A stretch of 64,000 nucleotides of DNA from Sarcocystis neurona (taxonomy: Eukaryota; Apicomplexa; Conoidasida; Eucoccidiorida; Sarcocystidae), in the NCBI GenBank assembly GCA_000727475.1, contig KL647301.1:1575055-1639054 (forward strand), written 5' to 3'. The notes beneath the pieces were generated by a model that saw only the letters and a program-made list of their open reading frames with translations, ran no database searches and was not told the origin of the DNA. Below, piece by piece: positions 41,971 to 56,100 of this stretch (position 1 is its first letter; each line of letters begins with the position of its first letter). A program made the position numbers and the translations under genes.

Positions 41971-42397
41971 AGCCTCGGTCGCGTTTCGTGTCCAGCAGCG
42001 TCAGTAGCCGAGGCGCAGATGTTTCTGCTCTCCGGTCACTTCAACAGGGTAGACACTGGGTGCATCTGAGGCATCCCTCTTGTAACAGAGACCTTCTGAG
42101 CAGCAGCAGCAGCAGCAGATCAGCAGCAGCAACAGGGCAACAGCAGCAGCGCAACAGCAGCAGCAGCGATTGTTCTAACCAGCAGCAGCAGAGGGAGGGA
42201 GGGATTCGTCGGTGCTGGCGTGGCTGCTGCTGGTGGAAAAGGAGGAAGAGCAACAGGACGATGGGCCGCACATCTAGACGGCAGCAGACATTTCCTGTTG
42301 AGACGACTGACTTGGCTGTTGCTGCGTGTGAAGCAGAGAAAAGCAGCCGCAGCTTGAGGAGTGGAGCAGAGAACGGAGGGAACTAAGCGGGCTGGCT

Positions 42398-44110
42398 ATG
42401 GAAGTGGGCAGCGGAGCTGCGGCGTGGCCGAGCGGCAGTACCAGTCGCACCCGCAGCAGCAGCAGCAAAGGCAAAGGAAGGAAGCAGCAGCCGCAGCTTT
42501 CGAGAAAGCAGGCCTCTGGGGTGCTTCAATCTCTGTGTCTAGAATTGCAGCAGCTGCAAGAGAAGCAGCAGCTCCTACTCGATCCTCGCCTCTCCCCAGA
42601 TGACGCCCGCCTAACGCATCTCTTCGGTCCGTACACCCGCCCCACAACGCCTCCTGCTGCTGCTGCGCCTCCTGCTGTTCGTGCTCCTGCTGCTGCTCCT
42701 GCTCCTGCTCGTGCTGCTGCTGCTCCTGCTGCTGTTGCGCCTGCTGAGGCGGGTACTGCTGCTGCTGCTGTTATTCCTGCTGCTGCTGCTGTTGTTCCTG
42801 CTGCTGGTGCTGTTGCTCCTCCTTCCACGGCTTCTTCCGGTCCGGCGTCGCCGTCTGCCGCAGATGTTCCTGGGGAGCTGGCGACTGCCGCTTCTCCTGT
42901 TTTTCCTTCTGCATCGCGTGGCTCCTCGCCCTTCCCCGCTGCTCCTGCTGCTGGAGCAACTCGAGTTTCTTCTGCGCCTGCAGGAGCGAGGAGGAGAACT
43001 AGCGGAAGGAATGTGGGATCTACACGGAGCCTGTCTAATACTGCAGAGAGAGAGGGCAGCGGCAGCAGCCGCAGCAGCAGCAGCCGCAGCAGCAGCAGCC
43101 GCCGTCGCAGCAACGGCAGCAGAAGCGACGACTTGTCATTCAGCGGCAGTTTCCCGTTCTCTTCTCCTCCTTCAGCTTCTCCTTCGTTTTCTCCTGCTGC
43201 AGCAGCAGCCTCCGGACGGAAGGTGCGCTTTGGCTGGCCGCGGCACCCCTCCAGCAGCAGTGAAGAACACTTCACCAGGTCGCAGCAACGGCAACGACAG
43301 TGGCCCGCGCAGCAACAGGAGGAGCAGCGCCAGCAGCGACAACGACAGCAACAGCAAGAAGAAGATGTGGGAGGGGTCGGGAGCAGCATGGACGAAGCAA
43401 GTGATAGTACTGAAGAATTCGAAGTGTACCTGCAGGAGCAGCAGGCGACGGGCCGGCCACCTTCCTACAGTCGCACCGCCCAGGCTCTTGAGGATCGAAG
43501 ACAGCGAGAGGCGAGGGCAATCGTTTCGGCGGCAGCAGCGACCGCCAGCGCCGCAGCAGCAACTGCTGCTGCAGGCAGACAGCAGGGAGACACCGACGTC
43601 AGAAGCGTGAGCTTCAGCGCAGAGACTCGCCCGGCAGCTGCAGCGTCCGCAGCAGGGGCGGCAAGAGGAAGCGCAGCAGCAGACGGGCACCGGCGCGCAG
43701 CAGCAGCGCAGCCAGCAGACGCAGGAGCGACAGACAAAAGAGAAGACGACGCAGACGCAGCAGCGTCACGCCTGCACTGCAGCGTCCGCGTGGTGGACCC
43801 CCTCACGTGGAAATTCCCAGGGGAGCGGCGCAGTCTCCGAAGACTCACCCCACACTCCCAGACAGCCCCCCGCAGGCGCAGCAGCAGCAGCACAGACAGC
43901 GACGACGCAGCATGCGTAGCAGCTGCGAGGACCGACGAAGCGCGATCGCAAAGGCGCCAGCAGCACCGACAGCAGCAGGACGTCCTGCCCGGCTCGAAAA
44001 CGCAAGCTGAAGAAGAAGAAGGCGAAGAAGAACAGGAAGCGGCGCTTTATGGAGAAACGTCCTCCTGGGGGCAGCGCGCTCGCGCGCCGGTTCTCGAGGA
44101 AGCAGAACGA
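42398..44110 (+). CDS. Coiled-coil gene, first exon seen (Ala/Ser/Gln-rich)
   Basis: 571 codons, ending LEEAER at a GTAAAA donor. Sections: helix with LQSLCLELQQLQEKQQLLLD near residues 45-65; Ala/Pro tract about 85-155; Ser/Arg tract about 210-245 (SSSSR repeats); KVRFGWPRHP; Gln/Arg tract; acidic DEASDSTEEFEVYLQEQQ near 330; Ala tract; and RVVDPLTWKFPGERRS near 465. The unique segments between tracts look like real protein. Past the donor the frame stays open to 44308 but turns into intron-like sequence. Confidence 0.8.
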
Positions 44111-47100
44111 GTAAAAAGTTTAATATTTTGCACGCCCCTGAGCAACAAAAGCAGCAGCCGTCCCAGCAGAGACGCTGGGGACCTGCCTCCAGCGGCGACC
44201 TTTGTGTCTGTGTGTAACTGTCTCCGTGTCTATTCTTCTACACATACTAGTGTAGACACGTATGAGCGAAAACTGCTTCCCTCTACAGATGTGCATTCGT
44301 GTCTATGAAGAGCAACAGACAGAGGAATTCCCCCTGGACCACTTCCGCGCAGTGCAGGTTGTACGTGTCTCCCTCCTCTTTTAGACGAGTATATATATGT
44401 ATAGGGATGACCGCATATACGTGTATATGTGTCTACGTATACATATATATATGTGAGTAGTCGAATATGGCTGCTTTTCCCCCTTGAATCTGCACATGAA
44501 CGAGGCGTAACAAGGCGCCTGTCTTTCTGCCCTTTCGACCTCTAGGGTTGTATAACTGCCTTCTGCTCCTCGTCCTTCCTGCGTCGGTTCGAGGGACACC
44601 GCTCCCGTCTACCTTCTCCCCCTCCTAAGAAATTCGTAGAGGCTTCGGAAGCGTACCTGCCCTCACATTCCTCCTATAGATGCGTGTATATATGTGGACG
44701 TACCGATACGGTTTACACGCATGCATACGTATCCCTATATATATAAATGCAGGCGTACGTGAGCATATACCTTGTGCGTAGGTGTACACCATTTACGCCT
44801 CGATGCGAAGGCGCCTCTTAGGAAGTACGCACGTCTTCGCCCTGTATAAATATACGCATAAATGTGTACGTAGCAAATATATATATATATAGAGAGATAG
44901 ATAGATTTATGTGTATACGCATATCTCCCTTATATGTAAGTGTGCTCAACGTAAGTACAGATACCTCCCTGCATGCGTTGGTGTGGGGGATAACTGTCGC
45001 TGTAAATCTGTCCTTCTATCTCTGACTTTTTTGAACACGCAGCTTTCTCGAAGGTACACGAGACGCCTGGCAGCAGAGTTGCAGCAGAAGGAGGCTGCAC
45101 TGCAGGAGCGGCTCCACGAGCAGCAGCGAGCCGCGCTGATGGAGTTGGAGGGGCTCGCCGCAGCAAAAGAAGCAGCAGCAGCAGAGGTGCAGCTGCTGCA
45201 GCAGGAAAGCAGCAGACGGGAGCAGCAGCTGCGGCGTCTGATCGACGAACTTCGTACTCTCAGACGTGACAAGGAAGTGAGAACAGAGAACAGCAAACAA
45301 AAGTGCATGCCCGAAGGGGAACCTGAAAGAAGAGGAGAAGACAGGAGAAAGGAAAGCAGGATAAAGAAGAGCAGCTAGTTAACTTGAATTGACCACCTGC
45401 AGAGATGACCTGCCGGCGCGCAGCGGCATCTGCTGCCCTTGCTCTCCTTCTGCTGCTGCACTTGGTGCTCCTGCTGCTGCGCTGCGTCTGTTTGCTGCTG
45501 TGGATACATGCTGCTGCGAGAGGAAGTGAGCTGCTGTTGGTGCTGTTACGCGTTCCCTGCTCCTAGGGGGGAGTGCTGCTGTTGCTGCTGTGCTCTCGCC
45601 GATGTCTATTACGTACACTGGTACCGCGTCGTCCGCGGCTACTGCTGCGACCTGAGTCTTGCTGTTACTGCTGCTGCGGACTGTGTGTCCACGTACATCA
45701 GCATCTTCTCTAACAGCCTTGCAGCCCCTTACAACGTAGACCTACACAACTAAGGAGGGAGGACCGCTACCCATAGGGGGAGACAGTTGACATCGGTGTG
45801 TGACCACAGATACGCGGAAACGGTCTTCATGCTGCTGCTGCTGCTACGAGGCTCGTGGCAGTCGCTGATGCGGTTGGTCTGGCTCACAGCGTCGTCGTTG
45901 CTGGTTCGCAGAGGTGCTGCTACTCCTGCAAGGTGCTTCTGCTGCTGCATGGAAAACTGCTGGGTGTCGTGGCCCCGGTGGGGTCGCTGCTGTTGCTGCT
46001 GCTGCCTCCCGCCGAAAGTCGCTGCTGGCCTGTGCCTGCTTCGCCCCACAGCAGCTCCTGCAAACAGCGACTGATCTGCTGCAGATCGTTCGCGCCCGAG
46101 CAACTGCTGCTGATCACTCGCTGTTTCTGCTGCTGTTCCCGGTCTTCTGTCCCGTTCCTGCTGCCTATCGGCTACTGCTGCTGCTGCCCCTCACGCGTCG
46201 TCCCTGCTGCTGCTCTGCTGCTTCTGCCGCTCCTGACGCGTTCCTGCTGCTGCTGCGGATTGCTGCTGCTGACGCTCTGCTTCTAGCGGCTAAGCTTTCT
46301 CTCCGATGGACTCCACCGGCTGATATTCCTGCGTGTACCCCTCGCAGTAACCCACACTTCCTGCTGCTGTCAGAAGGATCGCTGCTGCTGTTGCTGCTCT
46401 GTCCTTCACCCTGACAAGCTCTGCTGCCGTCTACCTGGTGTTGACGAATTTTCCCGCTGCTACTGTAATACACTTGTTTACATATCTATACGTCTACGTA
46501 TTTATATATATATATATATTATACATATACGTATAAAGTAATACCCTATTATCTACATCTATATATATATATCATGTACGTAGCTCCATACATATATACA
46601 TATGTATCATACTTCTCTATATATACTTTTGTAACTTTATACCTGTTTGTATCTCTCTATAGTTCTATCACACACATAGCTATATATGTCTGTTCACCCT
46701 CTGTCTCTCTCTCTACGTCCATATGTACATATCATAGGCGTACCTACACATATAATATCGTACACACGTCTCTCCACAGAAGTGTGTATAAAAGTGTATA
46801 TATGTATATATTTATATCACAAACGTACCCTGATACATATATTCTACATATATATATATTATATACACGTATATGCATATACCATACGCATACCTCCATA
46901 TATATATATATATGTATATAGTACACATACCTTTATACATAGGTATATGTATATAGATATATATATATATATATGAGTATATATCCTAGATATACGAATA
47001 TACCTGTATATTTAAGCGCATAAACATGGACGCACGTACATAATACACGAATACATCAGTATGTGTATATATATATATATGTGTATAGATGTGTGTGTGC

Positions 47101-50100
47101 GTGTGCGTGCGTGATCCCGGTGTCTGTATCAGTATACGTGTGAATATGGGTGTATTGTCTAAAACGTTGAATTTTGACTTGAAGTGTTTCCTCTTTTCCT
47201 TTCAACGGCTGTGTGCATCTCCGTTAAGACGTCCGACTCACAAATCCGCCGTCTTGAAATGGAGAGAAACACCCTGCAGGCGGCAGCAGCGACCGTCGAA
47301 AGGGAAGCGGCTGCTTCACGTGTGAGAGAAGAAGAGCTGCTGCTGCGCCTGCAGCGGGCCGAAGCCGCGGTCGATCGCATGCAGCAGCAGCTCGCTCACG
47401 AGCAGCAACTTGCTGCGGCTGCTAGCCAGAAAAAGCGAATGCTGGAGCAAGCTCGCGACACAGCAGAGGCCCAGCGTGCTGCTGCGAAAGATGAGGTTAA
47501 AGCTGTAAGATTCTTCTTGTCTTCTTCTGAGGGACCGCCGTTGAAAAAAAGTCCTACTCTTCTCCCTACGTGTGCTCCTTAGGCCCACGCTGCAGTGCGC
47601 CTGCTCTTGCTGCTGCTGCTGCCCTCCTCCTGCTGCTCCTGGTGCCCCTGGTGCTATGCGCCTCCTACGACTCTGTCTGTTCCCGCTGCTGCTGCTGCCG
47701 CTCCTGCTCTCCGCCCCCTACTACTCTGTCTTCTGCTGTTGCTGCTCTTACTCCTGCTACCGCTCTAGCTCCTGCTGCTGCTGTTTCTCCTGCTGCTGCT
47801 GCTGCCGGCACTAGCTACGGTGGGCACCGGGAGGATGTGTAGACGCGAAGGACAAGTCACTCAGAGAAATCCACGTTTTTCAGAAGCGCGCAATCCTGAA
47901 TTTTATAGATAAGTTTTCCCCATCTCGAGCAAGAGGCTGCGCATACACGCGTGCGTGTTCCTCGCGCGCAGGGATGCCATCAAAGCGTCCCTTCCGCCGT
48001 CCCCGTGTGCCATCAAAGCGTCCCTTCCGCCGTCCCCGTGTGCCACCGAAGATGCTGCTGGTGCTGCAGACGTGAACCGCTTCTATCCCGTCGGAGCCTG
48101 GGCGAGAAAAAGAAATTTTTCCTTGCGTACACTTCTCTGTCTTCGTCAGCAACCAATGTTCTCATGTGCGCAGCTCTTCTGCTCCATACACCAATCTCCC
48201 CGTCTCTGTCTCTCTCTATCTCTGTGTCTTTCTCTCGCTGTCTCCGTCCCCTGGCCCGTCTGTGTCTCCCTTTTTGCTGTCTCCCTGTCCCTCTCTGCGG
48301 GACTTCTTCCTCTCTGTCTCTGTGTCTCTCTCCTTCGATATATGCGTGGCTCGGTTGACTTCCGTGGACGGTGTGGCGCGTGGCCTCCTTCTCCGAAGAA
48401 GTAGAAAAGCGGAGGATACAAACAACCGTTCCTCAGCAAACACGGAGTCTTCAAGCAGCCTCGTGGGATGGTGGCTTCAGCAGCCTCGTGGCGTGATGGC
48501 TGCAGCAGCCTCGTGGCGTGATGGCTGCAGCAGCCTCGTGGCATGATGGCAGCAGCAGCCTCGTGGCATGATGGCAGCAGCGGCCTCGTGGCATGATGGC
48601 AGCAGCCGCCTCGTGGCATGGTGGCAGCAGCAGCCTCGTGGTGTGGTGACTCGTAGGTGGCAAATGCTGATGACGACTAGCGCCAGCACCATGACGTTGC
48701 CAGCGAACTCCTGTAAAGAGTGGAGATTTGATTATTTTTGAAAAAGTCGTCCATAACTTCGTTTCTTGTGTCGCGCTGTTTGGTGAACACCGCAACAAAT
48801 GAAACTTCTTCGAAGTTCCACATGCGAATGAAGAGAAAGCAGGACACTCTCTTCTCGCCCCACCCTCCCTGCGTCCTGCACGGGCTTCTTCACGACTTCT
48901 GTTTCTGGCGAATTTCCTCCCGCTCAGCTACGCGAGGAACTGCAGGAGGCAGTGGCACAGCAAACGACGCTCGCAGCAACGAACGCCCAGCAGCAACGAG
49001 AAATCGACTCTTTGCAGCAGCAGCTGAAAATCTGTCATATTCAACTGCAGTCTCGTCAGACGGAAGAAACGAGCAGGTAATCGTCCTCGCAACTTTTTCT
49101 TCTCCGTGCCCGACCTTAACGGCCCCAGCATGTCTCAATCTCATCACCGTATATTTATCTGTAGACGAGGCACAGAATTTATCGGTCCATATCTCCAGGA
49201 CATCTTCTTATATTCCTGGGCATATACGTATATGTATGTGATTGTATGAGTCGGCATACAGGAAAGTACATGTGACAACATTCCCTACTAATTACTCTCC
49301 GTATGTCTGTGACTGCATATCTGTCAACATATATATCTGTATATGTCCATGCCTATCTATGACATACAGAAGGACACCAACAAATGCGATGCGGCTTACA
49401 ATATATTCACCGTACTTCGGCGTACATATATATATACATCCATATATGTGCATATATATGTATGCAAGCAGTAGGATTCATTTACAGGAGCGTGTCTGTA
49501 GGTGTGTATATCTAATTAATATTCATGCTGTGTCTGTGACCAGCTGTGTTTTGCTGTTGTATCTCACCTGTGTTCTGAGCTCTCCCTACTGGCCTCGCTC
49601 TCTCTTATTCATATATATTCATTTTCGTCCACCTATCTATTGACAAGTATTTATATATCCACCTTCGCTGGCGCGCGCTGGCTTTTCTCTCTGTAAATGA
49701 GTAATACACTTGTTCATCTCTACATAACAAAAACCGCGCATTCTACCTGTGTAGCTGTGTCTCCCGACATATGTAAGGACTCTAAATATATATACATACA
49801 GACAGAGAGAGAGAAATATACATCCTTTTCACGTATAGTAACAGTATGCGTATACACGTATATATATGTATATATATACGTATATGTGCAGTACATTATA
49901 TGTATAGAGAGATGTTGAACACTTCTTTCTCTCTCTCTCTATATATATATATATGGATAGATATGTGATATATGTACATAGAGAGGGAGAGAGAGAGAAC
50001 AGAGAGTGTGTCCACTAACACGTGTAGTAACAGTATACATGTGTATATGTATGTATATATATGTATGTGCAATATATTATATATAGAGAGAGATGTGTTA

Positions 50101-53100
50101 GATTTTTCCTCTACAAATATATATATGGATATATAGTATGTTATATATATACATATATAGAAAGGGAGAAACAGAGACAATATGTACGCTAACTAACTCT
50201 CTTCATTATACATAAATATATGTGAAGACATGTAACATACCTGTCTCACTCGCTAGCCCTCTCTCTCTCTATATATATGTATATATATATACATGAAGAA
50301 TATATACATATATATGTATCTATATAAGTAAGCTGATATATAGAAAGGGAGAAACAGAGACAATATGTACTCTAACTAACTCTCTTCATTATACATAAAT
50401 ACATGTCGAAGCAGTAATTATCTGTGAACGCTTCAAAACTTTTATATATATGTCTATGGTGTACGTATGTAGGTGTATCTATGAGATTGTGTGTATATCG
50501 CAATACTTCTTGCCATTGCGCATCTGTCTCTCGCTCTGCGTCTTTCTGCCTCGCTAACAGTCTCCACGCTTATATATAAATATGTTTGTACTTGTAGATG
50601 TACCAATTTATATTTGTGAGTGGAAAAGCGAAGAACTACTTGTCATTCTTCATCCGGTATTTTCTCGTCCGCACTCCTTTTTTCTGTAACATCTTCTGCA
50701 TGCGTCTCTTCACAGACACATATGTATGTACCCAGCTATCTATCTGTGTGTGTATGTGTCTCTCTATATATACAGGGAGAGAGCAGCATTACATATATGT
50801 ATACGTATGTCTGCACAGTTATAAAGACTCCATAAATAGAGAAATAAACCAACACACACGTATCTATATATATACGAAGAGAGACATAGACATCCCTACT
50901 AGTGTCTACTTACGTACATATATATATATGTCTACAGAGAGAGAGACGTAGCTTCACGTGCATATTTATTTACATATATATATATATGTGGGTATGTATG
51001 TGTGTATGTAGATACACATATACGGGTATATATATACATATAGGTGTATGGAAGGGCGTCTCTTTCTCTTTCTTCGCATACACAAATATAGGTATATGTA
51101 AAGGGCACTCCCTCTGTATATATATATGGTCCTGCCGTGGTTCCTGAGAAAATGATACATAAAGTAATATATATATACAAGTAGACAGGCAGTGGTGTCG
51201 TCTGTCTCTATCTGTCCCTCTTTAGTACTCTCCTCCTCGCATTTTGTCTCCTTTTTCTTTCTTATCTTTTTCGTGTCTCTGTCTGTGTCTCGCTGTTAAT
51301 CGACCTGCGGACGGTTTGAATCCGCTTCGACTTTTGAAAATGTCTCTCCGCGTATCTTCTTCGAAGTTCCACCGCCACACGGACGCATGCGAAGAGGGAA
51401 AATTGGTAGAATTTCCTGTGCGACGATTTCCACCTGCGTTTCTCAGACACCTGCTTCCTGCTGGTTCTACATTTCCGAAAGAGTCCACGCAGGCCCCCGC
51501 ACCTTCCTCTTTAGAAGAAAAACATTTCTCCTTTCGATCTGTTCACTCACAGACGTATACGCACATGTTTCTCTTCACATCGGTATCAATACATAAATAT
51601 ATGTATATATATATGTCCACATATATTCCATATATATATATATACATACTTTCTCTCCCTCTACATATATATATATATATACACACGTACTTTCTCTCTC
51701 TCTCTCTCTACAATATATATATATATATGTACGTACATGCGGCTAACATAGTACAACTTATTATATATATATGTATGTGTATATATATAGAGAGAAAGAG
51801 ATGTGTGCGCGAGATCCTCGTAAATTTTATGGATGTGTGCGTTTGCGTGTATATATATATATATACACATGTACACATATATGCATGTGTATGTGTAGAT
51901 ATAGGCATATATCTGATGAGACGAAAGAAGGTATAGTTGAAGCAGTGTTAGTGAAGCGGATTGTTTGGCTTAGAGAGACCGCTGTTGTTAATTTGTTGGT
52001 TCTTCTTCTCCTCACTTTCTCTCTCATCTTCGGACCTTCTTTTTGCGTTTTCCGTTTCCCCACTTCTTTTCGTTTCCCCTGGTTCTTCTGTTTCGATTCC
52101 TGGACGTCGCCTCCTGCATTTCCTGCCCTTCCCAAATGTGGCCCTCTCTTCTTCATTTCTTCCTCTCTCTTCTTTCACGCGTTCGTTGTTCGGCAGAACG
52201 CAGCTCGCGAGGGCTCTCGAGGAGATGGAAGAGACGAGGGCGGCGCAGCAACGGCGAGACGGCGCGACCATCGCCTCCCTCGAGTCTGTGCGTCGGTTCT
52301 CCTGCTGTCTCCGCCTTTTTCTCCTTCCCTTTCTGAAGCAAGCACCCGTTTCCATTTGTTCCGCCTTCGCGACTTTGACTTCTCTTTCTCTTGATATCTG
52401 CAGATCTTCCCCTTCTGTGGACAGAAGTTACAACACTGCCAGAGGTCCTCTGTGTGTTGTGCGTGAGTATGTGTGTGTTCCTCTCTTCCTGCGTTTCGAT
52501 AGCGTCTCCTCGTTGCTTCTTGTCGAGGAAACTGCTGTTTCCCTCCGAGTCGAAGTATCCACTCGTAAGTGATTTTCTTCTTCACCTTCACGTGCAATGG
52601 ATACAACTCCTTCGGTTCCAAAAGTGTTGTGTTCTCTGTCTCGACTTTGTGATATGTACATAACTCTATTTATGAAGAACGTGCTGCACGTGTGTCGTCG
52701 ACGGGGCTCTGCCCTTCGCTCTGCGCGTCTCTCTTCTTTCTCACTTTCGTTCTCTCTCTGTCTGCCTTTCTCCCTCTCTGCCGCAGTGTGTCTCTCTATG
52801 TTTCTCTCTCTGTCTCCGTCTTTCTCTCTCTGTGTCTCTGTGTCCTTCCCTGTCTCCGTCTCCGTCCATCTCCCTGTCCCCTTCTCTTTATGTCGGCCTT
52901 TCTCTCTCTGTGTGCCCCTGTCTCCGTCTTCCTCTCCCCGCGTCTCCGTCTCTGTCCTTCTCCCTCCGTGTCTCTGTCTCTATCTCCGTCTCTGTCACCC
53001 TCCCTCCCTGTCTGTCCCTCTCCCTCTCTCTGTCTCCGTCCACGTCTTTCTCTCCCCCTGTCTCTCTCTCCCCCTGTCTCTCTCTCCCTATCTCTGCCTC

Positions 53101-56100
53101 TCTCCCTGTCTCCCTCCCTGTCTCTGTCTCCCTCCCTGTCCCTGCCCCTCTCTCTCCGTGTCTCCGTCTCCGTCCTTCTCTCTCCGCGTCTCCGTCTGTC
53201 TCCCTGTCCCCCTCTGTTTCTGACGGTCTTTCTCTCTCGGTGTACGTCTCCGTCTCCCTCCCTCCCTGTCTCCGTCTCCCTCCCTCNNNNNNNNNNNNNN
53301 NNNNNNNNNNNNNNNNNNNNNNNNNNNNNNNNNNNNNNNNNNNNNNNNNNNNNNNNNNNNNNNNNNNNNNNNNNNNNNNNNNNNNNNNNNNNNNNNNNNN
53401 NNNNNNNNNNNNNNNNNNNNNNNNNNNNNNNNNNNNNNNNNNNNNNNNNNNNNNNNNNNNNNNNNNNNNNNNNNNNNNNNNNNNNNNNNNNNNNNNNNNN
53501 NNNNNNNNNNNNNNNNNNNNNNNNNNNNNNNNNNNNNNNNNNNNNNNNNNNNNNNNNNNNNNNNNNNNNNNNNNNNNNNNNNNNNNNNNNNNNNNNNNNN
53601 NNNNNNNNNNNNNNNNNNNNNNNNNNNNNNNNNNNNNNNNNNNNNNNNNNNNNNNNNNNNNNNNNNNNNNNNNNNNNNNNNNNNNNNNNNNNNNNNNNNN
53701 NNNNNNNNNNNNNNNNNNNNNNNNNNNNNNNNNNNNNNNNNNNNNNNNNNNNNNNNNNNNNNNNNNNNNNNNNNNNNNNNNNNNNNNNNTCCCTCGTCTC
53801 CGTCTCCTCCTCCTGTCTCGTCTCTGTCCTTCCCTCCCTGTGTGTCTCTGCCTTTCTCTCTCCCTCTCTCTGTCTCCGTCTCCGTCCCTGGCGTTCCCTC
53901 CCCCTGTCTCCGCCTTTCCCTCCCCGTGTCTCCGTCTCCGTCCCTGCCCCCCTTTCTCTCCGTGTCTCCGTCTCTGTCTTCCTCTCCCCCTGTCTCTGTC
54001 TACTTCTTCTCTGCGTGTCCTCCTCGTCGTCTTCGGGGGACCGGGTGAAGTTCTCCCTTTTGTTTCTCCTTCATGTGAGGAAGACGTCTTGCTTCCGTCA
54101 TATTATTGTCTTCTCTTCAAGAAGACGCGACGAAGTCACTTCCACAAATGAGAGGGAAATTTGCTGTGAAGGAGAGAAAATGTGGCACGAAAGTGTGTCC
54201 CCCCCTTCTTCAAGCGTGACGACAAACACATTCCCCCACCGAAATTTGTTCGACCGGTGGACCGCTCTTGCCGGTCCCCCCCCCAAGTGCCTTTCTGTTG
54301 AAAATGACACCTTTTTTTCTGCTCTTCGTCACAGACAGCTGCTTCTCTTCTTCAGGAAAATGTGTCTTCGACTGCGTTTCTCTCCGTCTCAAAAATTTCC
54401 TTCCGGTTCCCCCTTCGTCTCCCCAGCCCCTTGCTGTCTCTGCCACGGCATTTCATGCGCTGCTTTCAATTTCTGTAGCGGTCAAGCTACAAATCCCTTC
54501 TTTCGTCTAAACTGTTGAATTCTTCCCTCTAGTTCGATATACACAAATTCACGTGTTTCCTTCCTCTCTCTCTGTCTCTCTACACTTACATATATATGTG
54601 TCTGTGTGTAGTGTACGTACACGTGCGTGTGTGTGCTATATGCGTGCAGCTTTTTGTGTATCATCTGCCTCTCTCTGCAGGCAGGGGGGACAGAGCAGTT
54701 GCTTTTCCTCTCTTCTCTAATAGTGCTGTTTTTCTAAATTCTCTACTTTTTCCTTCTTCTCCTAATACACAAATATGCACCCCTATGTGCTATACATATA
54801 TGCATATATATGTAGTGTACATACACTTCTGTTTGTACCATATACGCATGAATATATGTATATACGGGGACTTGCATATCGCGAATATATCTGCGTATGT
54901 AGCCGTGTCACATGTAGTATGACATAGAGTCATACATATATATTGGGTAGCCGGTCTACAGAATGACAAGAGTACACGACACTTTGTATCGGCAATTCTC
55001 TACGCATATATATCCCCTATTTCTCTCTCTTTCTCTCTGCTGCACTCCACCTAGATACATATGTGTTACTGTCACATCCGTAAATATATATGTGTATGTT
55101 TTTGTTGTGTATACATATGCATACATATATATATATATATACGTGCCTATCTCTCTGTCTCTCTCTATATATATGCATGTGTGTAGCTGTATTCACAAGA
55201 TAATATATTGGACGACTTCTTGTGCTGTGTTCCCTGCTTTCGCTTCTGGATTCTCCCTCATATGTTCCCACTCTTCTGTGCACTACATTTGTTTGTGGCA
55301 TCAAAGACATACGCATGCACAGATTTGTGCTGCTTTTCCTTCTCCTGTGACTCTTCCTCAGAGGCTCAAACATTTGGAGAATATCGACTGGCGCTACACC
55401 GCGTTAAAGCGCGAGTTCACCTCCCAGAAGTGCGTCTGCCTTCCTCCTTCAATTTCCCTTCCTTCTCCTTCCCGGTGTCGACCCCCTCTTCTTCCGCTCT
55501 CTGCTGTCCTCCCCGTCCCCGTCGTCCCTTGCTGGCTCGCCTTTTCTCTCTTCTCTTTCTCCTCACATACGTCTATTTCGTTGAGCATGCGCGTAGCTCG
55601 ATCACCATCCTATGTATATATACAGAGAGAAGACTGTCGCGAGCTAGCTACCTGCCTGCGTGCGTCAAGGTATTTCGAAGCGTCCTTCAAACGAGAGAAA
55701 CTCGTGTGTGTGCGGGTTCCACACAGGTACATATGTATATACACGTATGTAGCTGTATGTTGATTTATATGTGTGTATAAATATATGTGACTATATGTAT
55801 ATATACATATATATGTATACATACGTATGTATATAGTTACGTATATACTTAGCAGCCAAGGCGTGCCTTCTGGGATACTTGTGGAGGAGCGGCAGCACCT
55901 GTTGGTGCATCTGTTGTTCCTGTTCCTGCGTCTGTTGTTCCTGCTGCTGCCTCGTGTGCTCCCGCTGCTACACCTGCTGCTCCGGCTGCTGCGTCGGCTG
56001 CTCCTGCTGCGGCTGCTGCTGCATCGGCTGCTCCTGCTGCGCCTGCTGCTGCATCGGCTGCTCCTGCTGCCGCGTCTGGTGCTGCTGCTGCTGCGCCTCC

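Larger units (their letters stand above)
39451..42397. other. Region upstream of the + strand coiled-coil gene
   Basis: CTG-rich at 39540-39930, pyrimidine-rich at 40200-40900, CAG-rich at 41810-42200. Contains the orphan exon-like stretches listed separately. The frame at 39470-40192 is open but hydrophobic only because of CTG codons. Confidence 0.4.
47505..48927. other. Intron of the + strand coiled-coil gene
   Basis: CTG-rich start, a 33-bp duplication at 47976, CT-rich sequence, and a 25-bp minisatellite at 48454-48650. Confidence 0.5.
52288..55361. other. Intron of the + strand coiled-coil gene with gap
   Basis: Holds the polypyrimidine tract (52730-54045) with the 503-base gap, then (TA)n. 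Short frames at 52403-52570 look exon-like but do not join in phase. Confidence 0.5.

Noticed and set aside
42526..43389. 287-codon - strand open frame
   Set aside because: Opposite strand of the first exon of the + strand coiled-coil gene; the + frame has unique protein-like segments and phase-matched neighbours.
52692..54518. 608-codon + strand open frame across the gap
   Set aside because: Ser/Leu/Pro repeats dictated by CTGTCTCC units; part of the frame is N.
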